Shown: piece after piece, positions 7,965-15,788 of the stretch
How positions within the stretch are numbered: the stretch's first letter is position 1
Layout: every line of letters begins with the position of its first letter
Assembly: GCA_028287725.1 (NCBI GenBank)
Contig: JAQBPC010000198.1
Coordinates: forward strand, 1-27,753
From: Chloroflexota bacterium
GTDB taxonomy: Bacteria; Chloroflexota; UBA5177; JANWHV01
Reading direction: 5' to 3'
DNA: 27,753 nucleotides
The notes under the pieces: generated by a model
Seen by the model: only the letters and a program-made list of their open reading frames with translations
What the model was told of the DNA's origin: nothing
Database searches by the model: none
Made by a program: the position numbers and the translations under genes

Positions 7965-8390
7965 ATGTCTCTCGATCAACTCACGAACACACACCCCACT
8001 GGCAAGACCACCGGTACAGCCTCGCGGCCCAGCCAGGAACATGCGGGTCAGGCACTTACGTTCGATTTGACCGGTGAGTTGGTGCAGTTGCGCGAGGAAG
8101 AGACCTGGCGCCGGAGCGGCCGGAACAGCCGAACGCTACTGAAGGAGCCGAACCTCCGCGTGGTGCTGATCACCATGGCAGCGGGCGCGCAGATCTCCGA
8201 ACACCACACTGAGGGTCGATTGTCGGTACAGGTGATCTCGGGCCATCTTCGGCTGCAAGTACCGCAGCAAGACATCGACCTTCCGGCGGGCCATCTCCTG
8301 GCGCTCGACCGCGCGGTTGACTACGAAATTCAAGCGATCGAAACGAGCGCATTCTTGCTGACCGTGGCATGGTCCGGCCACCAGTCGTAG
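7965..8390 (+). CDS. Cupin-domain protein
   Basis: A 141-residue protein with a single cupin barrel in its C-terminal two thirds. The first cupin motif is degenerate but recognisable: paired histidines in S-E-H-H-T-E-G-R, then V-Q-V-I-S-G-H-L-R-L. The second is L-P-A-G-H-L-L-A-L-D, where the glycine and histidine are kept. The first 35 residues are polar and Thr-rich and are probably disordered. GGAGGAGCT lies upstream of the ATG, giving a strong start. It is divergent from the epimerase and appears single. The histidine pair suggests metal binding. No enzyme activity can be assigned; a small stress or sensing role is equally possible. Confidence 0.85.
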   Translation: MSLDQLTNTHPTGKTTGTASRPSQEHAGQALTFDLTGELVQLREEETWRRSGRNSRTLLKEPNLRVVLITMAAGAQISEHHTEGRLSVQVISGHLRLQVPQQDIDLPAGHLLALDRAVDYEIQAIETSAFLLTVAWSGHQS

Positions 8391-8464
8391 CAAGAACGTT
8401 TACCGGCGCATTTCGCCGGGTCTGAGCCGCCGCGCACGCCTTGACGGTGTCCGTTGCCGCTCAC

Positions 8465-8508
8465 GCCGAGTAGCGCGTCGGTAGCTGAGGCGCTACTCGG
8501 CCGAGTAG
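8465..8508. repeat. Triplicated 8-mer forming nested palindromes; possible bidirectional terminator
   Basis: CCGAGTAG occurs at 8466-8473 and 8501-8508, and its complement CTACTCGG at 8493-8500. This gives a 12-bp stem (8465-8476 with 8490-8501, 13-nt loop) and a mutually exclusive 16-bp perfect palindrome at 8493-8508. The hydrolase stop codon lies inside it. There is no T tract. It sits between two convergent genes, so a transcription-blocking role is plausible. Confidence 0.45.
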
Positions 8509-9326
8509 GGCTGCTCCAAGAAGTCCAGGATCATGGCATTGATCTCCGCGGGGCGTTCCATATTGAGCACGTGCGCCACGCGTGGTAGCACAATTTTGCG
8601 CGCTCCTGCGATTTCGCGATCGAGCAGGTCCGCCTGGTCGAGGATGTCGGGCACATCTCCCGCGCCTACGACGATCAGGGTCGGCACGCGGATCTCGCCA
8701 AGGCGCGTGCACGCCGGCGGTTGGAGCGAGTCTGCTTGACGGCCGCCGTCACGCGACCGTCTCAGAACATCGGTATACATCGATCGCACGCGCTCGCGAA
8801 TGGCGGAGTCGACCTCCTCCGGGCCACGATTCGGCCCGTCGACCCAGAACCGCACCGACAGCTCGATGGCGCGCAGGAAGTCGCCCGCCTTAAACGCGTC
8901 GGCCATGGGGGCCGCGAGCGCGGCGGTCGCCTCGCCGGGGAGATAGCCGCCGACGCCAGAGGCCAGCAGCAGCAGCGTGCCGACCATTTCGGGATATGTC
9001 AGGGCAAAATCAATCGCGATCATGCCGCCAAGGGACATCCCCAGGATCGCCGTTCGGTCGATACTCAGATGTTGGAGGAGGGTGCGCAATGCACCGTGGT
9101 GCGTGTAGGCCTGCTTGGGCGTCCCCGACCGCCCGAACCCGTGCAAGTCGTAGCGTACGACCCGATAGCGCTGCGCGAGGGACATGAACTGGCCATCGTA
9201 CATTCTGCTGTCTGCGATGCCCTCGTGGATGAGCACCAGTGCCGGTCCTTCACCCGCAACCTCGTAGAAGATAGGTGCTCCGTCAACCTCGACAAACCCG
9301 GTTTCCGATTGAATCGCGTTGTCCAT
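8493..9326 (-). CDS. Alpha/beta hydrolase
   Basis: A 277-residue alpha/beta-hydrolase-fold enzyme. The nucleophile elbow is G-M-S-L-G-G with Ser98. The acid is probably Asp224 in V-G-A-G-D-V-P-D, and the base His252 in R-V-A-H-V-L-N. The oxyanion region is H-E-G-I-A-D-S near residue 34, where many relatives have H-G. The spacing matches the 3-oxoadipate enol-lactonase/epoxide hydrolase type of about 270 residues, but the substrate cannot be fixed. No signal peptide is present, so it is cytoplasmic. It is convergent with the cupin gene. A perfect 7-bp palindrome (9421-9435) lies about 95 bp upstream of the start. Confidence 0.92.
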   Translation of the reverse strand: MDNAIQSETGFVEVDGAPIFYEVAGEGPALVLIHEGIADSRMYDGQFMSLAQRYRVVRYDLHGFGRSGTPKQAYTHHGALRTLLQHLSIDRTAILGMSLGGMIAIDFALTYPEMVGTLLLLASGVGGYLPGEATAALAAPMADAFKAGDFLRAIELSVRFWVDGPNRGPEEVDSAIRERVRSMYTDVLRRSRDGGRQADSLQPPACTRLGEIRVPTLIVVGAGDVPDILDQADLLDREIAGARKIVLPRVAHVLNMERPAEINAMILDFLEQPYSAE

Positions 9327-9658
9327 CCTGTCCTACCCTCACTCACGGCCAATCGCTGTCCATGTCCGACAAATTGATCTTTGAATCGAGGTAGCTGAAG
9401 CCTTTATACGACACCGGCATCATGGCGACGCCATGTTTCGTGTCTAGTATGGCAGTGCAACCCAGATCCCGACCGCTCAAGCTAACGATGTAACCGCTCG
9501 TCTAACACGTGTCATCGATCCGTTCGTCGAACGCCACAGTATTTCCTGGATGTCAGCCACCCTCGGTGCAGGACTAGCCCAAACAGTCGTTGCCGGGTTC
9601 TAGAGCGCTTGGTACTGTGCGCTGGGTAAGATTTGTTACCGCAAGTAGGGAGTACACA
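9327..9658. other. Intergenic region between divergent hydrolase and secreted-protein genes
   Basis: This 332-bp stretch has no convincing gene. It holds CATGGCG-A-CGCCATG (9421-9435), a palindrome that could be an operator for the leftward hydrolase gene, with a TATAAA-like box (minus strand) just downstream of it. On the plus strand TTGCCG (9590-9595), 17 bp, then TGG-TACTGT (an extended -10 shape, 9610-9618) is a weak promoter candidate for the gene at 9659. Confidence 0.4.
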
Positions 9659-10189
9659 ATGGTTCGTCGTTGTCTTGCCGCTATTTTGTTGGTGCTGATG
9701 ATTGCGCCGCTGAGCTCGTCATTTACGGCCGGGGCGCACGCGCAACCCACGTCAGTTCATGTTGCCGGTCATGTCCAACGCCCAGCAGCCTTCCTGGATA
9801 AGACTCGGGTTGTGCTGCATCTCGCGATTGCGTATGGTGTCTTCCACCATTGGGTGTGGAATCCTTTCCGCGCTCACCAATTGAGTGTGCACCATCCCAT
9901 CAAGCTAATAAAGGCAGGCGCGGCCCTGTTGTTCGCCGTGCATGAAGTGAAGGTCGCAACCAATATTACCAGCCACTCAAGCGATCCTACGCTGAAAAAG
10001 TTGAATGGCGTGCTGACGGATATCTCGAACAAGTTCCAGAATGTCGGCACGCTTTTCCATGACAATCCACAGAAGCTAACTGACGGCCAGGTTGCCAGCT
10101 CAGTGAGCGATCTCAACAAATCAGTAGACAGCTCGAATCAGATTCTAAAAGTACCGGACGCGCCAGTTTCCCAGCTGCCCAGCTTCTAA
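9659..10189 (+). CDS. Small secreted protein of unknown function
   Basis: A 176-residue protein. I chose the ATG at 9659 because TAGGGAG lies about 8 nt upstream and the protein then opens with a classical signal peptide: M-V-R-R-C, a hydrophobic stretch (L-A-A-I-L-L-V-L-M-I-A), and a likely cut after A-G-A-H-A. The mature part is mainly helical and rich in Ser, Asn, Lys and Val, with a short hydrophobic stretch A-A-L-L-F-A-V-H-E-V in the middle. The last 60 residues look amphipathic, and the C-terminus is Pro-rich. I do not recognise a family. It seems monocistronic, ending at a strong hairpin (10263-10295), and probably acts outside the membrane. Confidence 0.75.
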   Translation: MVRRCLAAILLVLMIAPLSSSFTAGAHAQPTSVHVAGHVQRPAAFLDKTRVVLHLAIAYGVFHHWVWNPFRAHQLSVHHPIKLIKAGAALLFAVHEVKVATNITSHSSDPTLKKLNGVLTDISNKFQNVGTLFHDNPQKLTDGQVASSVSDLNKSVDSSNQILKVPDAPVSQLPSF

Positions 10190-10262
10190 AATAACTGCTG
10201 CCTCGCAGCGAAATGGTGCGGGCAGATCGCGGTGATTCACTCCGCCACTACTTTGAATGTTA

Positions 10263-10295
10263 ATGCAGGTCTCAGGGAACCCCTGAGACCTGCAT
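10263..10295 (+). terminator. Perfect 15-bp hairpin after the secreted-protein gene
   Basis: ATGCAGGTCTCAGGG (10263-10277) is followed by a 3-nt loop (AAC) and its exact complement (10281-10295). The stem is unusually long and perfect. The downstream bases (CTACTTTGT) are only mildly T-rich. It lies 73 bp after the stop and is best read as the terminator of the 9659 gene. Confidence 0.6.
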
Positions 10296-10422
10296 CTACT
10301 TTGTAGGTTGTACCTCATAGTGTCCAAGTCGGCGCCCGCGCGTCGGCCAAGCGAGCTGCTTTGCCGCGATTGAGTAGCGATCGCTCGCGGTATCCCGATT
10401 CAAGCGCTACATCGCACACGGC

Positions 10423-11613
10423 GTGCTGTACTGTATCGCTGTGGACGGGCCAATTACGATCCCAGCTGTATCACGCAACGGTGCCGCCAAAGATGGCGCG
10501 CCTCCGTGGCCGGTGCATGCACGCTGCGTCGTGCATATGGACTTGGATTGCTTTTACGCGTCCGTGGAAACGCTGCTCGAACCGTCCCTTCAAGGAAAGC
10601 CGTTGGCCGTCGTTATGGGTCTCGATGCGCAGGGCCACGGCGTCGTCACCACCGCTTCCTATGCCGCGCGCTCATTTGGTGTCCGTAGCGCCATCTCACT
10701 GGCGAACGCGCGTAAGCTGTGCCCTGAGTTGATCGCGCTGCCGGTCCGACACTCGATATACCGCGAGTTTTCGGCACGGGTCATGCGTATTCTCCATGAA
10801 GTATCGCCGCGTGTGCAGCAAGTTAGCATTGACGAGGCGTTTGTCGAGCTAAGCGATCCCATTGCAGGCTGGCATGTGCTCACGGCCGCGCGGAGCGCTA
10901 TTCTCGAGGGTATCGGCCTTGCATGCTCGTTTGGTATTGCGCCAAATAAGTTGGTTGCCAAGATCGCCACGGGGCAGGGTAAGCCCGTCGGGTTCACGGT
11001 GGTGCTCCCTGGCTCGGAGAGTTCATTTCTGGCGCCATTGCCGGTGGATGAGCTATGGGGGGTTGGTCCCCGTACCGCTGCCAGGATGCGAGAAATCGGC
11101 ATTGAGACGCTGGGCGATCTTGCCGCTCGCGATCCCATCGAGCTTGCGGAAACCTTTGGCCCTCGCCGAGCCATGGAGCTGCATCATGGCGCGCTCGGCG
11201 CGGACGACAGCCCGCTGGTTACAGATAGGCAATATAAGTCGATTAGCGCGGAGCAAACCCTTGGCCGAGGCGAGACCGACGCCCGCCGTCTATGGGCGTT
11301 AATCAGAGAAATGGCTTCTGATGTCGCGCATAGAATGGCTTCGGAGGGTCTCGTTGCGCGTACCATCGGCATCAAGCTGCGGTTGGACGATTGGAAGCTG
11401 CTGACGCGCGATCGCACCCTGCCCGATCAGACGGACGATCCGGCAAGAATTGCGACGGTGGCGGGCGACCTGATGCGCGCGCACTGGCAGCGCGGCACCC
11501 CACTGCGCCTTATCGGCCTGCGCGTGTCGAGCTTGGGCGCCAAGCCGGAAGGATCCCAGCTACCGCTATTTCCAGCCGTATCGACGGATCACACCGAGGC
11601 GAGCGCGCGTTAG
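10423..11613 (+). CDS. dinB: DNA polymerase IV (Y-family, DinB)
   Basis: A Y-family translesion polymerase of about 396 residues. The catalytic carboxylates are Asp40 in M-D-L-D-C-F-Y and Asp137-Glu138 in S-I-D-E-A-F. The steric-gate position corresponding to E. coli DinB Phe13 is Tyr45. S-Y-A-A-R at 79-83 is the conserved fingers motif. The HhH-type segment W-G-V-G-P-R-T-A lies in the thumb region, and the little-finger domain follows. The C-terminal Q-L-P-L-F (379-383) is a beta-clamp-binding motif. The start is uncertain: the ATG at 10423 lacks a clear ribosome site, and GTG codons at 10441, 10513 or 10531 would remove 6 to 36 residues. No LexA-type site was recognised. Confidence 0.95.
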   Translation: MLYCIAVDGPITIPAVSRNGAAKDGAPPWPVHARCVVHMDLDCFYASVETLLEPSLQGKPLAVVMGLDAQGHGVVTTASYAARSFGVRSAISLANARKLCPELIALPVRHSIYREFSARVMRILHEVSPRVQQVSIDEAFVELSDPIAGWHVLTAARSAILEGIGLACSFGIAPNKLVAKIATGQGKPVGFTVVLPGSESSFLAPLPVDELWGVGPRTAARMREIGIETLGDLAARDPIELAETFGPRRAMELHHGALGADDSPLVTDRQYKSISAEQTLGRGETDARRLWALIREMASDVAHRMASEGLVARTIGIKLRLDDWKLLTRDRTLPDQTDDPARIATVAGDLMRAHWQRGTPLRLIGLRVSSLGAKPEGSQLPLFPAVSTDHTEASAR

Positions 11614-11629
11614 CCAAAGACTGCTCCGC

Positions 11630-12391
11630 CTAATCTACCCATCCATTCGCCAGCCAGCCGCCATCCACCACGAATGTTTCGCCGTTCACCCAGTCCGCCT
11701 CGTCGCTCGCCAGGAAAATGGCGGGGCCGGCAATGTCCTCCGGCGTCCCCATACGCCGGACGGGCGTGCGCGCGGTGATGCGGTCGGCGGGAAAGAGCCC
11801 TTGCCGCACCAGATCGTCTTGCAGGGCCGTGCGGATATAGCCAGGCGCGATAGCATTGACGCGAAGGCCACGAGGTCCCCACTCGACCGCGAGCGACTGC
11901 GTGAGGGCCATGAGACCGCCCTTACTGGCGCCATATGCCGCGCGCATTGGAAGTCCGGCGAGGGAAGTGAGCGAGGCTATATTAATAATCCTACCGTTGC
12001 CTTGCTGGAGCATGATGCGGCCGGCCGCCTGGGCGCAGAGAAAAGGACCCGTAAGGTTGGTATTGATCACGCGCAGCCAGGCTTCCAGCGGAAGTTCCTC
12101 AGTCGGCTTTACAAAGGTGACGCCTGCGTTATTGACCAGCACGTCTACCCGGCCAAAGGCTGCGACCGCCTGCTCGAATAACGCTGCCACCGAGGCTTCG
12201 TCGCAGACATCCGCCGTCTGTACGAGCGTGTTGCGACCGGCTTCACTGGCGACTGCTTCGAGTTGATCCCGTGTGCGCCCTGCAAGCACAACCTGCGCGC
12301 CCTCACGGGCATAGGCAAGCGCGATCGCTCGTCCGATTCCTCGGCCCGCTCCAGTAACCACTGCCACCTTATCGGCCAATCGCCCGTTCAT
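11630..12391 (-). CDS. SDR-family oxidoreductase, FabG-like
   Basis: A 253-residue classical short-chain dehydrogenase. The cofactor loop is T-G-A-G-R-G-I-G (13-20), N-N-A-G lies at 87-90, and the catalytic residues are Ser140, Tyr153 and Lys157 (Y-G-A-S-K). The C-terminus contains the usual P-E-D-I-A and N-G-E-T-F-V-V-D-G-G segments. I chose the ATG at 12391, because the 32 upstream in-frame residues are unlike the family and the protein then has standard length. It is convergent with dinB (16-bp gap) and divergent from the HAD gene. Family members reduce 3-oxoacyl-ACP or oxidise sugars and alcohols. The isolated context favours a catabolic dehydrogenase over core FabG. Confidence 0.93.
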   Translation of the reverse strand: MNGRLADKVAVVTGAGRGIGRAIALAYAREGAQVVLAGRTRDQLEAVASEAGRNTLVQTADVCDEASVAALFEQAVAAFGRVDVLVNNAGVTFVKPTEELPLEAWLRVINTNLTGPFLCAQAAGRIMLQQGNGRIINIASLTSLAGLPMRAAYGASKGGLMALTQSLAVEWGPRGLRVNAIAPGYIRTALQDDLVRQGLFPADRITARTPVRRMGTPEDIAGPAIFLASDEADWVNGETFVVDGGWLANGWVD

Positions 12392-12584
12392 GAAGAAAGT
12401 CCTTTCCACACATTTACTGCCGCTGCTCGCATATTTGCCGTGCCGGCGGTACTTAGGTCGTCGGTGAAGGTCACGCCCGTACAGCATACCGGGTGCGATA
12501 GTCGTGCTGGGCGGCGCCCATCTGTTACGATCAGCCGGTAGGCATGCCTTGCCTTACGCGACCTGAGTAGAAAGAGAACCAAGC

Positions 12585-13391
12585 GTGCCGGAGCCTCGCT
12601 ATCGTCTGATCGTTCTGGACCTTGACGGCACGCTGTTGAACGAGCATTCGAAGATTTCGCCGCGCACGCGTGAGGCACTTGAGCGCGCGCACGCGGCCGG
12701 AGTCGCCGTCGCGGTCGCCACCGGACGTAGCTACTCGCTTACCCGCTATTTTTGCGGAGATCTTCCACTTAGCGGCCCGCAGATCAGCTACAACGGGGCC
12801 ATCATCGTAGATCCGCTTACCGAGCAGCCTATCTTTCTTCAGGCGGTACCGGCGGTAATGGTCGACCCGGTCATCACGTTCCTCCAAGAGCGGGACATAT
12901 TTACCTGCTATTACACGGAAGACACGATCTATGTCCTGGATCACTCGCCGATGGAGGTTGCGTTGGTGCCGCCCGATTTGCCGCAACCCGTGCGCGTGCC
13001 GGATTTTGGCCGGCTATCGCACCTCCCGTGCATCAAGCTGGTTGCCGTCGGCGAACAAGCACGTATCACCGATTTACGCTCACCGGCCGAAATCGCCTTC
13101 GGCGATCACCTGTACGTGACCCGCACGAGTCCCGTGTTGCTCGAGTTTCTGCACCCCGCGGTGTCGAAAGGCGCGGCATTGCAACAGGTTATCGATTCGC
13201 TGGGGCTTTCAAGGGATCAGGTCATCGCGTTCGGCGATAGTCACAACGATATAGGTATGTTGCGCATCGCGGGCACCGGCGTTGCCATGGGTAACGCGGA
13301 TGCCGAGATACGCGCCGTTGCCGACGTTATCGCGCCGCGTAATTCGGACGACGGGATAGCGCGGGTACTCGACGATCTCCTTTGGTCCTGA
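12585..13391 (+). CDS. HAD-superfamily hydrolase, Cof type (class IIB)
   Basis: A 268-residue phosphatase of the Cof/YbiV type. The nucleophile motif is D12-L-D14-G-T-L-L. Motif II is in V-A-T-G-R-S, the conserved lysine is in S-K-G-A-A-L, and motif IV is G-D-S-H-N-D-I-G-M-L. The C2-type cap lies between motifs II and III, giving the family's usual 270 residues. It starts at GTG with AAAGAGAA upstream. Family members dephosphorylate sugar phosphates, FMN or pyridoxal phosphate in the cytoplasm with Mg2+. The substrate is not evident. It is convergent with the deacetylase gene (33-bp gap) and no terminator is visible between them. Confidence 0.93.
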   Translation: MPEPRYRLIVLDLDGTLLNEHSKISPRTREALERAHAAGVAVAVATGRSYSLTRYFCGDLPLSGPQISYNGAIIVDPLTEQPIFLQAVPAVMVDPVITFLQERDIFTCYYTEDTIYVLDHSPMEVALVPPDLPQPVRVPDFGRLSHLPCIKLVAVGEQARITDLRSPAEIAFGDHLYVTRTSPVLLEFLHPAVSKGAALQQVIDSLGLSRDQVIAFGDSHNDIGMLRIAGTGVAMGNADAEIRAVADVIAPRNSDDGIARVLDDLLWS

Positions 13392-13424
13392 CGCGACCGA
13401 AGTCTGCCGGCACCCGCGCCCAAT

Positions 13425-14576
13425 TTATGCGCTGTAGGCAACTTCTCCCGCCACATACGTGGTTTGGACGCTGAAGTCTTTGGTCAGCAGTACCAGATCT
13501 GCTCGCGCCCCTGGGATGATCGAGCCGCGCTCCTGCCCCAAACCGAGCAGCTCGGCCGGTGTGCTCGTCATGGCGGGCAGTGCCTCCGCGAGGCTCAGAC
13601 CCGTGTAGGTGACATATCGTGCCAGGGCCTGAATGGGCGTGATACCGCTGCCGGCCAGGCCGCCGTCCGCAAAGTGTACTGTAGCGCCGTCCCAATGCAC
13701 GGTGGTTCCATTCCAGTTGTAGCTGCCATGTGGCTGTCCGGCCGAGGGGACCGAGTCCGTTACGATCGCGAGACCGCGATGGCCTCGGGCGCGCACTGCC
13801 AATCGCAATATGGATGGATGAACGTGGAATCCATCCGGAATAATGCTGGGCACGAGCTGAGGTAGGTCCAGCGCGGCATTTGGCAGAGTCACTTGCCGGT
13901 GGTGCAACGGCGACATGGCGTTAAAGAGATGCGTGGCCATTCCCGCGCCATTCCTCGCGGCGACGAGCGCGTCATCGTAGCTGGCCCCGCTGTGCCCAAG
14001 GGAGACGATACTGCCGCTGGCCCGGATTGTCGCGACGGCGTCGGCATTTCCCTCCACCTCAGGCGCTAGCGTTACGATGCGAATTGCGCCGGGGTTTGCG
14101 GTCGAGAGCTCGGCCCATTCCTCCAGGCTGAACGGGCGAATATGCTCAAGATGGTGCGCGCCGTGGTATTGCGGACTCAGCCACGGGCCTTCCAGGTGGG
14201 CTCCAAGAATCGTGGCTCCGGTTCTTTGGATATCGGCGGCAATGGCAATCGCCGCCAGTCCTTCCCGCAGAACATGGCGAGGCGCGGAAACGATCGTCGG
14301 CAGCACGCCCGTGCAGCCATATTCCGGCAGTACGTCCGCTATCGCCTGCACGATATCTTGGCCACACGAAAGCACATCGAAACCGCGAATACCGTTGCAT
14401 TGCAGGTCCAGCAGGCCCGGAATGAGGAACAGCCCATCGGCGTCTACCAGAGTGGCATTAGTCGAATTTGTGAGCTCTCGATCCACGGAAACGATGCGCC
14501 CGTCTTCGATATACACCACTCCACGTTCTATTGGCCTGTCGGGCGTAAACACCGTTGCATTGCGGATCGCCAGCAT
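13425..14576 (-). CDS. nagA: N-acetylglucosamine-6-phosphate deacetylase
   Basis: A 383-residue amidohydrolase that removes acetate from GlcNAc-6-phosphate in amino sugar catabolism and cell-wall recycling. From the ATG at 14576, Gln59 and Asn61 (L-Q-C-N-G) and metal ligands His195 (G-H-S-G-A) and His216 (T-H-L-F-N-A-M) fall at the E. coli NagA numbers. Glu129 (H-L-E-G-P) and Asp274 (V-T-D-S) are within two residues. This supports that start and the single-metal site of the E. coli type. An upstream GTG (14600) or TTG (14597) lies near AAGGAG and could add 7 or 8 residues. No nagB or PTS gene is nearby. A candidate promoter is at 14673-14702. Confidence 0.94.
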   Translation of the reverse strand: MLAIRNATVFTPDRPIERGVVYIEDGRIVSVDRELTNSTNATLVDADGLFLIPGLLDLQCNGIRGFDVLSCGQDIVQAIADVLPEYGCTGVLPTIVSAPRHVLREGLAAIAIAADIQRTGATILGAHLEGPWLSPQYHGAHHLEHIRPFSLEEWAELSTANPGAIRIVTLAPEVEGNADAVATIRASGSIVSLGHSGASYDDALVAARNGAGMATHLFNAMSPLHHRQVTLPNAALDLPQLVPSIIPDGFHVHPSILRLAVRARGHRGLAIVTDSVPSAGQPHGSYNWNGTTVHWDGATVHFADGGLAGSGITPIQALARYVTYTGLSLAEALPAMTSTPAELLGLGQERGSIIPGARADLVLLTKDFSVQTTYVAGEVAYSA

Positions 14577-14672
14577 GGTTCCAATCCCTTCATTCAACAC
14601 ATTCTCCTTAGATCTTACAGGCGGCTGCCTGGTAGTTGTTGTCGCGTGGTCAGCTCACGATGGATCGCGAGG

Positions 14673-14702
14673 CTTATACGGTGCGTCGCTACATGGTGTC
14701 AT
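14673..14702 (-). promoter_or_regulatory. Candidate sigma-70-type promoter for nagA
   Basis: On the minus strand ATGACA (14702-14697) is followed by 18 bp and TATAAG (14678-14673), each one mismatch from consensus. Transcription would start near 14666, about 90 nt before the chosen nagA ATG. Confidence 0.5.
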
Positions 14703-14778
14703 GGCATGGTCCTGCGTTATCCTAAACGAAAGTATGGCAACGTAGGTGCAGGGTAATGTGTCCTGGGGAGGATGAGAC

Positions 14779-15003
14779 TTGGCAGACGACGTGGTAATCA
14801 CGCCCATCAAGAACGGCCCGCTCTACGTGCAGGGCACGGTCAGGCTGCAACGACCGGATGGGGAGATTGTAGAGTCCGAAGGGGAGACCTGGCTGTGCCG
14901 TTGCGGCGGCTCTTCGGATAAGCCGTTCTGCGATGGCACGCATAAGACGAATGGCTTCAAGTCTGGCGAGCCCCGCAAGCCGCGAACCGAAAATCCGGCC
15001 TGA
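14779..15003 (+). CDS. CDGSH iron-sulfur domain protein (mitoNEET-like)
   Basis: A 74-residue protein made almost wholly of one CDGSH zinc-finger-like domain, which binds a 2Fe-2S cluster through three cysteines and one histidine. The motif is C-R-C-G-G-S-S-D-K-P-F-C-D-G-T-H (about residues 40-55), with threonine at the S/A/T position before His. The start is TTG: GGGGAGG lies 7 nt upstream, and the ATG at 14772 is in another frame. The N-terminal 35 residues form short beta strands with G-P-L-Y-V-Q-G, common in bacterial single-domain members. It probably has a cytoplasmic electron-transfer or redox role. It is divergent from nagA. Confidence 0.9.
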   Translation: MADDVVITPIKNGPLYVQGTVRLQRPDGEIVESEGETWLCRCGGSSDKPFCDGTHKTNGFKSGEPRKPRTENPA

Positions 15004-15034
15004 GGCTCGGGACACTCGCCCGCCGCGAGAATAC

Positions 15035-15079
15035 GGAGTCCCGGTGGTTGCTATGTTCTACAGCATCCTCCGGGACTCC
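15035..15079. terminator. Candidate bidirectional terminator between CDGSH and mscL genes
   Basis: GGAGTCCCGG (15035-15044) pairs perfectly with CCGGGACTCC (15070-15079) around a 25-nt loop. It lies between the two convergent stops. No long T run follows on either side, so strength is uncertain. Confidence 0.45.
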
Positions 15080-15105
15080 TTGCCAGGGACCTGTTTTCGC
15101 GGCAA

Positions 15106-15528
15106 TTACGCCGCAATCTCTGACGTGCAAAAGGCGCAGCGCGTGGCAGCAGCCGGTACTTTGCTCAGGCAAAACGGGCATTCGCGGGTCGCGGGAGCGG
15201 CTTGGGGTGCCTCGGTCTTCCGAAGCGCCGTCAGATGATTCATTGGCTTCACCACGAAGAAGAATACTGCCGCGGCGATAATCAGGAAGCTGATCACCGC
15301 GTTGATGAAGTCGCCATACAGAAACGTGCCGCCACCAATCGTGAAGGTCAGATTCGAGAAGCTAACCTTCCCGGGGATTGTGATGATTGGGGTGATTATG
15401 TCCTTCACCAGGGCGTTTACGACCGCCCCAAACGCGACGCCTATCACGATACCGACCGCGAGGTCGACTACATTGCCGCGCAGAATGAAGGCCTTGAATT
15501 CGTTTGCCAGTGTTCCAGCTGAGGTCAT
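15106..15528 (-). CDS. mscL: Large-conductance mechanosensitive channel with C-terminal zinc ribbon
   Basis: A 140-residue pore protein that releases solutes on osmotic downshock. The N-terminal helix and pore helix (E-F-K-A-F-I-L-R-G-N-V-V-D-L-A-V-G, then G-V-A-F-G-A-V-V-N) are the MscL hallmark. TM2 is F-L-I-I-A-A-A-V-F-F-F-V-V-K-P. The short loop between the helices is Gly-rich. Residues about 117-135 carry a C-P-F-C...C-A-F-C arrangement in place of the usual charged C-terminal helix bundle, a likely zinc ribbon in the cytoplasm. GAAGGGAGA lies upstream of the ATG. A possible 17-codon leader reading frame overlaps this start. Confidence 0.95.
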   Translation of the reverse strand: MTSAGTLANEFKAFILRGNVVDLAVGIVIGVAFGAVVNALVKDIITPIITIPGKVSFSNLTFTIGGGTFLYGDFINAVISFLIIAAAVFFFVVKPMNHLTALRKTEAPQAAPATRECPFCLSKVPAAATRCAFCTSEIAA

Positions 15529-15578
15529 TCTGATCTCCCTTCGGCTGTCGTAACTGTTCGAACGCGGATCTCGGCCAT
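15525..15578 (-). CDS. Possible 17-residue leader peptide overlapping mscL start
   Basis: An ATG at 15578 opens a 17-codon frame whose TGA overlaps the mscL ATG in the ATGA pattern. GGGAG lies 3 nt and AAGGAGG 13 nt before it, neither at ideal spacing. The peptide has no recognisable features. The overlap could couple translation, or the frame may be chance. Confidence 0.22.
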   Translation of the reverse strand: MAEIRVRTVTTAEGRSE

Positions 15579-15788
15579 CTGCTCCCGCTCGCCTCCTTAT
15601 TTCTCCCAGGCATTTTTTGCCTGACCCCTATTCTGCACTATTTTCCTATACTTGTATCTGGCGGCCACGGTCAGACATGGAATCGTTGTGACAGGCTGGT
15701 ACGTCTGGCACCCGCCTGTACCGCTCCAGTATGCTAGCCTTTGCGTGCGGTCGTGACCCCGTAATATGTAGCTCCAATTGAGGTTTCG

